Shown piece after piece: positions 51,750-60,622 of a stretch of DNA of 64,000 nucleotides. The notes beneath the pieces are model-generated. The model had not been told where the DNA came from and searched no databases. It was given only the letters and a program-made list of their open reading frames with translations. Position 1 is the stretch's first letter; each line of letters begins with the position of its first letter. The position numbers were made by a program, and so were the translations under genes. The DNA is taken from assembly GCA_017408905.1 (NCBI GenBank), contig JAFQTU010000066.1:32765-96764 (forward strand), given 5' to 3'. This stretch comes from Mailhella sp. GTDB taxonomy: Bacteria; Desulfobacterota; Desulfovibrionia; Desulfovibrionales; Desulfovibrionaceae.

Positions 51750-53537
51750 TTACAGGCAGAAGTCGAGGCCGTACTTCTTGAGGCAGTCGGCGGTAGGAAC
51801 GCCGTTGCTGTCCCAGCCGAAGTAGGCATAGTAGTCGTCCTGGATCTTCTTGATTTCTTCAGGAGTCCACTTGGCACCGGCCTTCGGGCCTTCGGGCATG
51901 GCTTCGTACACGCGGGCGGGGGGCATATCGCTCTGGCGGTTGTCACCGGCTTCGCGGTGGCTGTAGGCGCGCTGGAGGGTCACGATACGGCGGCCGATGA
52001 TGTCGAATTCGGCTTCGGTCATGTCCCAGCCGCAGAGCGGGTTCAGCATGTCGATGATGTTCTTGTTGGCCTTCTTGCCCCAGGTGCCGGGCACGAAGTA
52101 GCAGAGGCAGCAGGAAGAACCGACGATACGGTCGGCGATGACCTTGGGAGAGCCGCCGTCGGTATGAGCGCCGCCGCGGGGGCCGAGGGAGTAGGAGGTC
52201 ATCATGCCGCGGGCGGTACGGGGGTCCCATGCGGCGAAGCCCTGCTTACGGGCCACGCAGGCGTACTTGGGAGCGTCGCCGCCGATCTTCTGAGCCATAG
52301 CCCAGGGGCCCATGCCCAGAAGTTCACCGGCCTTGCCCTTCTTGTGGGCGATGGCTTCGAAGAGCTGGTAGGCGGCGTCGAAGTTGCCCCACTGGGCGTC
52401 GATACCGTCGAGGTCTTCGGCCTTCAGGATGCCGCGCTGGACGAGTTCCATGGTGAAGGAGACGGCGTTGCCGGCACCGATGTTGTCGAGGCCCATGGCG
52501 TCGCAGAGCTCGATGAGGGGCATGGCCTCGTCGAGGGTGGCCATACCGAGGTTGGAGCCTTCCATAACGCCGGATTCGTATTCGGGGCCTTCAGCGATGA
52601 GGCCTTCATGCTTCTCCACGCCGCGCAGGACGCCGAGCTTCATGCAGTGCACCTGGCAGCCGGGGCAGGCGGTGTGCTTCTGCCAGAAGGTACGGGAGGA
52701 TTCTTCAGAGCCGAGGCCAGCCACGTCAGGATAGTAGCCGGTCTGATAGTTGCGGGTGGCGAGGTCGGTATCGTACCAGCCGTTCTGGTCGAGGGAGAGG
52801 GCGGTACCGAACTGACGGAAGCCGGGGGCGCGGTCGTTGGCGGCGCATTCTTCCACAGCGCGGCCGGCGGCTTCATGGAAGCCCTTGTCGTCGGCCATAG
52901 GCACATAGCCGGTGCCGTAGATGGCCACGCCCTTGAGGTTCTTGCTGCCCATGACAGCGCCGCCGCCAAGACGGCCAGCCGCCTTGAAGCGTTCGGAAAT
53001 GATGCAGGCGATGGGCACGAGGTTTTCACCGGCAGGGCCGATGACCATGCAGTAGGCATCAGGGTTCTTGATGTCTTCCTTGATCATCTCTTCGGCCTGG
53101 AAGGTGTCGGTACCGGCCATAGCGGAAGCGTCGCGGATCTCCACCTTGTCATCTTCGATGTAGATGTAGGAGAGCTTGGGAGCCTTGCCGCGCATGATGA
53201 TCATGTCGTAGCCGGCCCAGCGGATGGAGTTGGAGAAACCGCCGCCCACGAAGGAGTTGCCGAGGCCGCCGGACACGGGGCTCTTGAAGTTCACGGACAG
53301 ACGAGCGCCGGGGCACTCGGTGCCGCAGAGCGGGCCGGAAGCGAAGATCAGGAGGTTTTCAGGAGACATAGGGTCAGTGCCCTTGGGGATCTCCTTCCAC
53401 ATATAATAGGTGGCGAGGCCGGTGCCGCCAAGAAGCTTGCGGGCAAGGGCTTCGTCGTAGGTACGGACCTTGTGAGTGCCGGTGGTAAGGTCGATATCGA
53501 GGATCTTACCGAAAATTCCGCCTTTGGGAGCTGCCAT
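51750..53537 (-). CDS. Tungsten-containing aldehyde:ferredoxin oxidoreductase
   Basis: 595 residues, full length, with a GGAGG site. The cluster-binding Cys are Cys291, Cys294 and Cys298 (CPGCQVHC), with the fourth in SSCCLC near 476-479. The pterin/metal region includes AGRLGGGAVMGSKNLK; GPEYES (about 317-322) and GGAH (His458) fit the catalytic Glu and His of archaeal AOR. It has no signal peptide. It oxidises aldehydes to acids with ferredoxin as acceptor; the aldehyde is not known. It is preceded six bases away by its ferredoxin gene. The nearby tupABC and two moeA genes supply tungsten and cofactor. Confidence 0.93.
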   Translation of the reverse strand: MAAPKGGIFGKILDIDLTTGTHKVRTYDEALARKLLGGTGLATYYMWKEIPKGTDPMSPENLLIFASGPLCGTECPGARLSVNFKSPVSGGLGNSFVGGGFSNSIRWAGYDMIIMRGKAPKLSYIYIEDDKVEIRDASAMAGTDTFQAEEMIKEDIKNPDAYCMVIGPAGENLVPIACIISERFKAAGRLGGGAVMGSKNLKGVAIYGTGYVPMADDKGFHEAAGRAVEECAANDRAPGFRQFGTALSLDQNGWYDTDLATRNYQTGYYPDVAGLGSEESSRTFWQKHTACPGCQVHCMKLGVLRGVEKHEGLIAEGPEYESGVMEGSNLGMATLDEAMPLIELCDAMGLDNIGAGNAVSFTMELVQRGILKAEDLDGIDAQWGNFDAAYQLFEAIAHKKGKAGELLGMGPWAMAQKIGGDAPKYACVARKQGFAAWDPRTARGMMTSYSLGPRGGAHTDGGSPKVIADRIVGSSCCLCYFVPGTWGKKANKNIIDMLNPLCGWDMTEAEFDIIGRRIVTLQRAYSHREAGDNRQSDMPPARVYEAMPEGPKAGAKWTPEEIKKIQDDYYAYFGWDSNGVPTADCLKKYGLDFCL

Positions 53538-53543
53538 GGTGAA

Positions 53544-54287
53544 TTACCTCCGTTCGCCTTCCACATTGGGGTAGTACATGGATCTGATGAGACCTTCCAC
53601 GGCATCATCGGGGGTCACGTCGCGGTAGCTGCGGTGCACGCCGCCCACGCGGGGGTCGCAGCGCAGGACTTCGCCGGTTTCGCGGGCCTGACGGTTGCAG
53701 GCCTTGACGCACTGGGGGTCGCCGCCGCAGAGGTCGCAGAACAGCGGCAGGCCGGTGCGAACGTTGATGCGGAGGTACTGGGGAGGACAGGCTTCGACGC
53801 ACTTGTTGCACTTGATGCCGAGGCAGAGCTTTTCGTCATGGAACTTGATGACGTTGCTTTCCTTGTCCTTGTAGATGGCCTTCTTGGGCGTGGTGGGGCA
53901 GGCTTCCACGCAGGGGGCGTCGGCGCAGTGCCAGCAGATCATGGGCACGTCCACGATGCCTTTCACGCGGCGCACATGGATGCGGGACATGGAGGGCTGG
54001 ACGCGGCCTTCATGGTGCAGGGAGCAGGCGTACACGCAGCTGTTGCAGCCGGTGCAGTTCTTACGCACCACCAGCAGAGACTTGGCAGGGGGCGTAGCAG
54101 GCTTGGGAGCGGCCTTGGGAGCTTCGGCCTTGGGGGCGGCGATAGCGTCCTTGGCGGCGCCAAGGGCCATGGCGGCAGGCACGGTAACGGCCACAGTCGC
54201 CATGGAACCGCGCAGGAAGCTGCGGCGGCTCAGGGAATGTTCGGACTTCTGGGAATCCACTGTCGGCTTCTCATTTTCCGCTTTCAT
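53544..54287 (-). CDS. Tat-signal four-cluster ferredoxin subunit of the AOR
   Basis: 247 residues from ATG 54287 (AGGAG upstream). The Tat motif SRRSFLRGSMA is followed by a hydrophobic segment and an Ala/Pro/Lys linker. Then four cluster motifs: CTGCNSCVYAC, CWHCADAPCVEAC, CLGIKCNKCVEAC and CDLCGGDPQCVKAC, the DmsB/NrfC-type fold. It is the first gene of the operon and, by position, the electron partner of AOR. The Tat signal suggests export, perhaps carrying the signal-less AOR along, as catalytic and small subunits of other Tat enzymes do. Confidence 0.9.
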   Translation of the reverse strand: MKAENEKPTVDSQKSEHSLSRRSFLRGSMATVAVTVPAAMALGAAKDAIAAPKAEAPKAAPKPATPPAKSLLVVRKNCTGCNSCVYACSLHHEGRVQPSMSRIHVRRVKGIVDVPMICWHCADAPCVEACPTTPKKAIYKDKESNVIKFHDEKLCLGIKCNKCVEACPPQYLRINVRTGLPLFCDLCGGDPQCVKACNRQARETGEVLRCDPRVGGVHRSYRDVTPDDAVEGLIRSMYYPNVEGERR

Positions 54288-54348
54288 AGGGTTCTCCTGG
54301 TTTATTGAGAAATATGGTATGACGGCAGAAAGGACCGGAACCATCCGG

Positions 54349-54366
54349 TCGTGATTACAATCACAA
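54349..54366. promoter_or_regulatory. CRP/FNR-family (HcpR-like) operator upstream of the AOR operon
   Basis: On the minus strand TTGTGATTGTAATCACGA fits TTGTGA-N6-TCACAA with one mismatch and contains the perfect palindrome GTGATTGTAATCAC. It lies about 60 bases before the start codon of the first gene. A -35/-10-like pair TTGTGT-N16-TATTGT lies just upstream of it. The remaining 54367-54658 holds no gene. Confidence 0.6.
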
Positions 54367-54658
54367 TACGCTATTTCAATAAATACACAAGGGGAAAAAA
54401 ATTTTTTCATTATGCTTTTTTAAACATATTCGAATGCTCCGGCAGACTTCCCCCGCAACGGGCCTCCACGAACCGGGGGAGAGTGCCGAAAGGAAACGGG
54501 CTGGCCTGTAAAAATACGGCGATACTGCGACTCTATCGCGCCCCCTTCGCTTCCCGCTTGCCCGGGAACAGCCTGCCCGGCGCTCTCCGGCCTTCCCGAC
54601 TGCCCTCCCCTGCGGCTTTACTTTGGAGGGGGGCGCTGTTATTCAGAAAGGAACGCCC

Positions 54659-56191
54659 ATGTTCCCAAATGCCCATTCCGGCACAACTCCTTCCCGGGAG
54701 AAGCTCATGCTGCTTTCCACGATCGTAAAAAATTTCAAGAATATCCGTGTGCTCTGCATAGGCGATGTCATGCTCGACCACTTCCTTTACGGCAAGGTCG
54801 AACGCATCTCCCCAGAAGCGCCTGTCCCGGTCTTCAACTACCGCAGTGAAAAAAGCATGCTCGGCGGAGCGGGCAACGTGGTGGCCAACCTCAACACGCT
54901 GGGCTGCCGTGCCGACCTCATCTGCTTCATCGGGGCCGATGCCGCCGGGGAGGAAGTGCGCCGCCAGCTCGCAGGCGTGAGCCGCAGCTCCCTGCCCATC
55001 GAAGTTCCCGGCTTCCCCACCATAGAAAAGACGCGCGTCATCGCAGGCAACAGCCACCTCCTGCGCATCGACAACGAACGCCGCTTCGACGACGTGGCCG
55101 AAGCCGACGCCGTGCTCGACGCCGAACTCGACGCCCGGGTGCAGGAGGCCGACATCGTCCTGCTTTCCGACTACGCCAAGGGCATGCTCTCCCCGGGCCG
55201 CTGCCAGCGCATCATCGAGGCCTGCCGCAAAACCGCGAAGCCCGTCATCATCGACCCCAAGGGAAGCGACTACGGCAAGTACGCCAAGGCCACCGTGGTC
55301 AAGCCCAACCTCAAGGAATTCAACCAAGCCACGGGCATGGCCGCCTCGGCCGACGCGCCCGACTTCTTCGACAGCCTGCGGCAGGGCGCGCGCCTGCTTT
55401 TCGAGCGCCACGGCATCGAGAACCTGCTGGTCACTCTCAGCGAACACGGCATGGCCTTCGTTTCGGCGCAGAATCCTGACAGCCTTTTCCACATCCCCAC
55501 CGAAGCCCGCGAAGTCTTCGACGTTTCCGGCGCGGGCGACACGTCGCTCGCCGCCTTCGGCGCCGCCCTTGCCGCCGGGGCCGACATTCAGGACGCCATG
55601 AAGCTGGCCAACATCGCTTCCGGCATAGCCGTGGGCAAGCTCGGCACCTCCTGCGTGAGCGGCGACGAGATACTGGACGCGCTCTCCCGCCGCAGGGGCA
55701 GCAGTGCCGGGCTGGGCTGGAAGCAGAAGAGCAAGATCGTCTCGGTGCGCGAAGCCGCCGACATCGCGGCCCAGTGCCGCGAACAGGGCCGCAAGGTCGG
55801 CTTCACCAACGGCTGTTTCGACCTGCTCCATCAGGGCCATCTCCATTCCCTCATGCAGGCCCGGCAGAACTGCGACGTGCTCATGGTAGGCCTGAATACC
55901 GACGCTTCCATCAAGCGCCTCAAGGGCCCGGAACGCCCCATACAGGACGAGAAGACCCGCGCCCTGCTCCTTGCCTCGCTGGAATTCGTGGACTTCGTGA
56001 TCATGTTCGACGACGATACCGCCCTGCCCACCGTGGACGCCGTGCGGCCCGACCTCATCCTTAAGGAAGGCTACACCATCGACCGCTGGCCAGAAGCCCA
56101 GTTCGTGGAAAGCTACGGCGGCAAGGCCGTTACCCTGACCCGCCTCGACGGATTTTCCACCACCAGCACCATAGCCCGCATGAAAAAATAG
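54659..56191 (+). CDS. hldE: Bifunctional heptose 7-phosphate kinase / heptose 1-phosphate adenylyltransferase
   Basis: 510 residues from ATG 54659 (AAGGAAC upstream); ATG 54707, with GGGAG, is equally good and closer to the E. coli start. The N-terminal ribokinase-like domain has GDVMLDHFLYG, GGAGNVVANL and SGAGDTSLAAF. The C-terminal nucleotidyltransferase domain (from about residue 370) has GFTNGCFDLLHQGHL. It makes ADP-activated heptose for the LPS inner core. Fused forms are standard in proteobacteria. It stands alone here, with a strong terminator. Confidence 0.94.
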   Translation: MFPNAHSGTTPSREKLMLLSTIVKNFKNIRVLCIGDVMLDHFLYGKVERISPEAPVPVFNYRSEKSMLGGAGNVVANLNTLGCRADLICFIGADAAGEEVRRQLAGVSRSSLPIEVPGFPTIEKTRVIAGNSHLLRIDNERRFDDVAEADAVLDAELDARVQEADIVLLSDYAKGMLSPGRCQRIIEACRKTAKPVIIDPKGSDYGKYAKATVVKPNLKEFNQATGMAASADAPDFFDSLRQGARLLFERHGIENLLVTLSEHGMAFVSAQNPDSLFHIPTEAREVFDVSGAGDTSLAAFGAALAAGADIQDAMKLANIASGIAVGKLGTSCVSGDEILDALSRRRGSSAGLGWKQKSKIVSVREAADIAAQCREQGRKVGFTNGCFDLLHQGHLHSLMQARQNCDVLMVGLNTDASIKRLKGPERPIQDEKTRALLLASLEFVDFVIMFDDDTALPTVDAVRPDLILKEGYTIDRWPEAQFVESYGGKAVTLTRLDGFSTTSTIARMKK

Positions 56192-56206
56192 CAGGGCAGG
56201 AACGAC

Positions 56207-56231
56207 GAGGGGCTCCGGCCCCTCTTTTTTT
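56207..56231 (+). terminator. Rho-independent terminator of hldE
   Basis: GAGGGGC TCC GGCCCCTC followed by TTTTTTT; an outer GCAGGGCA/TGCCCTGC pair flanks it. Confidence 0.9.
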
Positions 56232-56322
56232 GCCCTGCCCCTCCTAGCGCCGGGATATGTTTTTACAAAAAGGGGAATCTCCGCGAAAAAAGGGCTCCAT
56301 TCGCCAAATCGTGCGATGTTAT

Positions 56323-56350
56323 TTGACAATTCTTGAAAAATTATTAGTCT
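56323..56350 (+). promoter_or_regulatory. Probable promoter of the second AEC permease
   Basis: A perfect TTGACA (56323-56328), a 16-base AT-rich spacer and TAGTCT (56345-56350). The -10 is weak. Confidence 0.4.
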
Positions 56351-56437
56351 GGAAAAACTTCTTTTTTCAACAAGATGCCCCTGCCCTCCGGCCCGCCGCC
56401 GCAGGCAGGCCCGGGGCATGGAAACCCTCCTTCGAAC

Positions 56438-57412
56438 ATGGACCGGCTCCTCCTCACGCTCGCCATCATTTTCGCCAGCCTCATTGCAGGATACCTTTTC
56501 CAGCAATGGGTCCGTTCCGGCCGCTCTCCGCTCGACGAGGAGTCCATGCGCGCCCTGCGCCTGCGCATCCAGAAGGGGGCCATGTTCGGCCTCATCCCCC
56601 TTTCCGCCATGCTTTCGCTGTGGGGCCTGCCCTCGCCCGACGCCCGCCTGCTGGCCCTGCCCGTTCTCGGCCTCGGCGCGTGGATATGCGGCGGCGTGAT
56701 GGCGCTGGCTCTCTCCCGCATGATGGGGCTGGACCGCCGCCAGACCGGCAGTATGTTCTGCTGCGGCTCCTTCACCAATATCGGCGCGGTGGGTTCGCTG
56801 GTCTCCGTCATGCTCTTCGGCGAGCAGACCATCGCCATTGCCGCGCTGTACCGCCTTTGCGAAGAGCTGTACTATTTCGGCATCGCCATGCCCGTGGCGC
56901 GCTGGCACGGCCAGCCCGAAGGCGGCAGGGCCCATTTCTCCCTGCGGGACTTCCGGCTCGAGCCCGTGCTCAAGGTCATACTCTGCGCGCTGGGCCTCGG
57001 CATCACGCTGAACCTCGCAGGCGTGCCGCGCCCCGCCCTTTTCGGCACGCTCTCTTCCGCCGCCATGATACTCGGCACTGTCTGCTTCCTGCTTTCCATC
57101 GGGATGAGCCTCCGCATTTCGCGCATGGCCTGCTATGCGCGGCAGTCGGCGGCCATTTCGCTCATCAAATTTGCGGGCTGTCCTCTGGTCATCGTAACGC
57201 TGGCCATGCTCTGCGGCCTTGGCGACATCGACGGCGGCCTTCCCCTCAAGGTCGTGGCCATCCTTGCCGCCATGCCCGTTGCCATGAACGCCCTCATCCC
57301 CCCGTCCCTGTTCGATCTGGACCTGGACCTGGCCAATGCCTGCTGGGTTTTCACCACGCTGGAGCTTATCGTGGTGCTGCCCATCCTTGTCGTCATCCTG
57401 CCGCTCCTCTAG
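56438..57412 (+). CDS. AEC-family permease-like protein
   Basis: 324 residues from ATG 56438; no start in this frame has a strong ribosome site, and ATG 56375 is the alternative. About nine to ten membrane helices, with the AEC-type motif FCCGSFTNIGAVGSLVSVMLFG (FTNIG for the usual NxxNxG) and the second-half NALIPPSLF. It is more divergent from the family than the 7.6-kb permease. It lies 100 bases before the TRAP transporter genes in the same orientation, so a related organic-acid substrate is possible but unproven. Confidence 0.72.
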   Translation: MDRLLLTLAIIFASLIAGYLFQQWVRSGRSPLDEESMRALRLRIQKGAMFGLIPLSAMLSLWGLPSPDARLLALPVLGLGAWICGGVMALALSRMMGLDRRQTGSMFCCGSFTNIGAVGSLVSVMLFGEQTIAIAALYRLCEELYYFGIAMPVARWHGQPEGGRAHFSLRDFRLEPVLKVILCALGLGITLNLAGVPRPALFGTLSSAAMILGTVCFLLSIGMSLRISRMACYARQSAAISLIKFAGCPLVIVTLAMLCGLGDIDGGLPLKVVAILAAMPVAMNALIPPSLFDLDLDLANACWVFTTLELIVVLPILVVILPLL

Positions 57413-57514
57413 GCGGCCCAAGCTGTCCCTGCCCGCTGTTTCCGGGGCTGGGGCATTCTCTTTTTTCCGGGGAACAACGCGAAACGCGTCATAACCATAT
57501 CTGAGGAGGAATCC

Positions 57515-58591
57515 ATGAAACGCATTTTCCGTTCCGCTCTTCTGGCCGCCCTTTGCCTCGGCCTGTTCGCGGCTCCTGCCGACGCCGCCTACAAAAAGGA
57601 ATACAAGCTCAGCGTGGTGCCCGGTGCCACTTCCGGCTGGGGCCTTTCCGGCACCTACTTTGCCGACCTGGTGAGAGAACGCACCAACGGCCGCATCAAC
57701 ATCAAGGTGTACCACGGCGCCCAGCTCATGGCCGGCAAGCAGACCTCCGAAATGCTGCTCGTCCGCAACGGCGCCATCGACTTCGCTCTGGCCTCCACCA
57801 TCAACTGGTCCCCCCAGCTGAAGCAGCTCAACCTCACCGCCCTGCCCTTCTTCGTGGCCAACAACCCTGACCGCTACAAGGCCATGGACGCCATCACCTC
57901 CGGCAAGTCCGGCAAGATGCTCATCGACGCCGTGGAAGCCAAGAAGGTCAAATTCATCGGCTGGGGCGAAAACGGCTTCCGCGAACTCACCACCTCCAAG
58001 GGTCCCATCCGCAAGCCCGCCGATATGGCCGGCATGAAGCTCCGCGTGTGCGGCACCCCCATCTTCATCGACATCTTCTCCGCCCTTGGCACCAACCCCC
58101 AGGCCATCAACTGGTCCGAAGCCGTCACCGGCTTCCAGCAGGGCATCGTGGACGGTCAGGAAAACCCCACCAACGGCATCAATATCCCCCTGCAGGTCTG
58201 GACCTGGCATAAGTACCACACCGACTGGCACTACATGATCGACCCCCTGCTCCTCACCGCCAACCAGAAGGTGTGGAAGGAATTCTCCGCTGAAGACAAG
58301 AAGATCCTCGAAGAATGCGCCAAGGATATGGAAAAGTACTCCAAGGCCCTTTCCCGCCTCGGCTTCGACGACGGTTCCTCCCTTGCCTACCTGCAGAGCA
58401 TCGGCAAGGCTCCTGCCGTTACCGATCCCTACAAGACTCTGGCCGACAAGGGCATGAACGTGGTGAAGTTCACCCCCGAAATGATCAAGGAATTCTACGA
58501 CGCCACCAAGTCCGTTCGCGACAAGTGGACCAAGGAAATCGGCGAAGACCTCGTGAAGGCCGCCGAAGCTGATATGAAGGCCGCCCAGTAA
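57515..58591 (+). CDS. TRAP transporter substrate-binding protein, DctP family
   Basis: 358 residues. GAGGAGG precedes the start. The signal peptide MKRIFRSALLAALCLGLFAA ends near PADA-AYKK. The fold shows the DctP features: YHGAQLMAGKQTSEML, a carboxylate-site Arg in KLRVCGTP and ENPTNGI. DctP proteins mostly bind organic acids or, in Bilophila and Desulfovibrio, sulfonates such as isethionate. The ligand here cannot be told from sequence. Confidence 0.92.
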   Translation: MKRIFRSALLAALCLGLFAAPADAAYKKEYKLSVVPGATSGWGLSGTYFADLVRERTNGRINIKVYHGAQLMAGKQTSEMLLVRNGAIDFALASTINWSPQLKQLNLTALPFFVANNPDRYKAMDAITSGKSGKMLIDAVEAKKVKFIGWGENGFRELTTSKGPIRKPADMAGMKLRVCGTPIFIDIFSALGTNPQAINWSEAVTGFQQGIVDGQENPTNGINIPLQVWTWHKYHTDWHYMIDPLLLTANQKVWKEFSAEDKKILEECAKDMEKYSKALSRLGFDDGSSLAYLQSIGKAPAVTDPYKTLADKGMNVVKFTPEMIKEFYDATKSVRDKWTKEIGEDLVKAAEADMKAAQ

Positions 58592-58655
58592 GCGCGCCTG
58601 AGGGAGGGGCGGCAGGGCCGCTCCCCCCTTTGATATTTCTCACAAGGGTAGTGAT

Positions 58656-59126
58656 ATGCTGGACTTTCTGAACAAACGCCTCGAAGAACTGCTTGGGGCG
58701 TTCCTGCTGGCCGTGATGGCGTGCATCGCGTTCGTCAACGTGATCATCCGTTACTGCACAAATCTTTCCTTTGCCGCCTCCGAAGAGCTCACGGTGAACT
58801 TCTTCGTGTGGATCGTTCTTCTGGGCACGTCCCGCGCCTTCCGCGAAGGCACGAACTTCAGCATGAACCTGCTGTACGACGCCCTGCCCCGCTACATCAG
58901 AAAGGTCCTGTATATCTTCAGCGTGCTCTGCTGCCTTGTCTTCTTCGCCGCCCTTGCCTACGAGGGCTATATCGAAGTGGTCGATGAAATAGAGCTCTCC
59001 GTCGTCTCCGAGTCTCTGGCTATCCCGGTGTGGCTGTACACCATCTGCACCCCCGCCATCTCCGTTGTCATCATCGTGCGCATCCTCCAGAAGACCTGGG
59101 AAGATTTCCGCACCAGAAATTTCTAG
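58656..59126 (+). CDS. TRAP transporter small membrane subunit, DctQ family
   Basis: 156 residues with four membrane helices, the DctQ size. The family motif region is SEELTVNFFVWIVLLGTSRAFREG. It pairs with DctM in the membrane. It follows dctP by 64 bases and precedes dctM by 12. Confidence 0.9.
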   Translation: MLDFLNKRLEELLGAFLLAVMACIAFVNVIIRYCTNLSFAASEELTVNFFVWIVLLGTSRAFREGTNFSMNLLYDALPRYIRKVLYIFSVLCCLVFFAALAYEGYIEVVDEIELSVVSESLAIPVWLYTICTPAISVVIIVRILQKTWEDFRTRNF

Positions 59127-59138
59127 GCGAGGTGACGC

Positions 59139-60434
59139 ATGGAAACTTCTCTGTTCAACGATTCGGCATTCTGGCTGCTCATCGCCTTTGTCGTCCCGCT
59201 CATCTTCCGTGTGCCCATCGCCATTTCCCTTGGCCTTTCCGCCCTTCTTGTGGGCTGGTGGTGGGATATGGGCGTGGATATGCTCTCTTACAACTTCTTC
59301 GCCGGTGTGGCCAAAGTGCCGCTCCTCGCCATCCCCTTCTTCATTCTGGCGGGCTTCATCATGGAGCGGGCGGGCATAGCCTCGCGCATCGTGCTCCTTG
59401 TTGAAACGCTCGTTGGCGACATGACCGGCGGCCTTGCCATCGCCACCGTCGGCGTGGCCACCTTCTGGGGCGCGGTGAGCGGTTCCGGCCCGGCCACTGT
59501 GGCCGCTCTGGGCCTCATCCTCATCCCCGCTATGGTGAAAAGCGGCTATGACAAGCCCTTTGCCGCCGCCACGGTCTCCGTGACCTCCGGCCTTGCCATC
59601 GTTATCCCGCCCAGCATCGCCTTCATCGTGTACGGCGGCATTGCCGACGTGTCCGTGCCTGCCCTCTTCGCCGCCGGTTTCGCCCCCGGCGTGGTCGTGG
59701 CCGGCTTCCTCGCCGTGTCGGTGTTCCTGACTTCCCGCAAGAAGGGCTATCGCGGCAAGCCGCGCACCATGCCCATCCGCAAGGCCCTGCGCGAAGCCTT
59801 CTGGGGCGTCATGACGCCTGTGGTCATCCTCGGCGGCATCTACGGCGGCGTGTTCACGCCTACCGAAGCCGCGGCCGTGGCCATTTTCTACGGCCTTTTC
59901 GTGGGCGTGTTCATCTACCGCACCATCGACAAGTTCTCCATCCTCGTGGAAGTGCTGGTGGAATCCGTGAAGGCTACGGCCGTCATCATGTTCGTGGTGA
60001 CCTGCGCCGGCCTCTACGCCTGGGTGGCCAGCACCGTGGGCCTTGTGGAGCGCGGTGCGGCCGTCCTGCTCTCGCTCTCGGACAATCCGTGGGTCCTGCT
60101 CCTGCTCATCAACGTCATCCTGTTCGTGGCGGGTATGCTGCTGGACGCCATTTCCATCTACTACGTGCTCCTGCCCTTCCTGCTGCCCATCATGGCGCAT
60201 TTCGGCTGGGACCCCGTGTGGTTCGGCGTGATGATGACCATCAACCTCGCCCTCGGTCAGGTGACGCCCCCTGTGGCCGTCAACCTCTATGTCGGCGCGA
60301 AAATCAGCGGCCTTACCATGGAACAGATCACGCCTCCCGTGCTTCCCATGCTCGGGGCGGCCGCGCTGGCCCTTGTGGTCATCATAGCCTTCCCCGACAT
60401 CACGCTGTTCCTGCCGCGCCTGCTCGGCCTGTAG
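59139..60434 (+). CDS. TRAP transporter large membrane subunit, DctM family
   Basis: 431 residues with about 12 hydrophobic segments. Typical motifs are VPLLAIPFFILAGFIMERAG, SGSGPATVAALG and VIPPSIAFIVYG, and MLLDAISIYYVLLPFLLP in the second half. It is the Na+-coupled transport channel. AGGTGACGC precedes the start. Confidence 0.93.
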   Translation: METSLFNDSAFWLLIAFVVPLIFRVPIAISLGLSALLVGWWWDMGVDMLSYNFFAGVAKVPLLAIPFFILAGFIMERAGIASRIVLLVETLVGDMTGGLAIATVGVATFWGAVSGSGPATVAALGLILIPAMVKSGYDKPFAAATVSVTSGLAIVIPPSIAFIVYGGIADVSVPALFAAGFAPGVVVAGFLAVSVFLTSRKKGYRGKPRTMPIRKALREAFWGVMTPVVILGGIYGGVFTPTEAAAVAIFYGLFVGVFIYRTIDKFSILVEVLVESVKATAVIMFVVTCAGLYAWVASTVGLVERGAAVLLSLSDNPWVLLLLINVILFVAGMLLDAISIYYVLLPFLLPIMAHFGWDPVWFGVMMTINLALGQVTPPVAVNLYVGAKISGLTMEQITPPVLPMLGAAALALVVIIAFPDITLFLPRLLGL

Positions 60435-60456
60435 CCGCATCCGGCTGAACGCTCTG

Positions 60457-60490
60457 AAGCCCGTCTCCCCCGTGAGGCGGGCTTTTTTTT
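60457..60490 (+). terminator. Rho-independent terminator of dctPQM
   Basis: AGCCCGTCTC and GAGGCGGGCT pair around CCCCGT, followed by TTTTTTT. Confidence 0.9.
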
Positions 60491-60622
60491 CGCTCCAGCG
60501 CCCGGAACACGGATGGAACACGGCATAGCAGAAGGCCGCCGTCCGCCCACGACAGAAGGACAAAGGGGACAAAAAAATCCCCCGGAACATCTTCAGGGGG
60601 ATGGAAAAAAATGCGCGGGCGG

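Noticed and set aside
54533..58231. A 1,232-codon minus-strand frame across hldE, the AEC permease and dctP
   Set aside because: It is antisense to three genes with recognisable domains and crosses their terminators.
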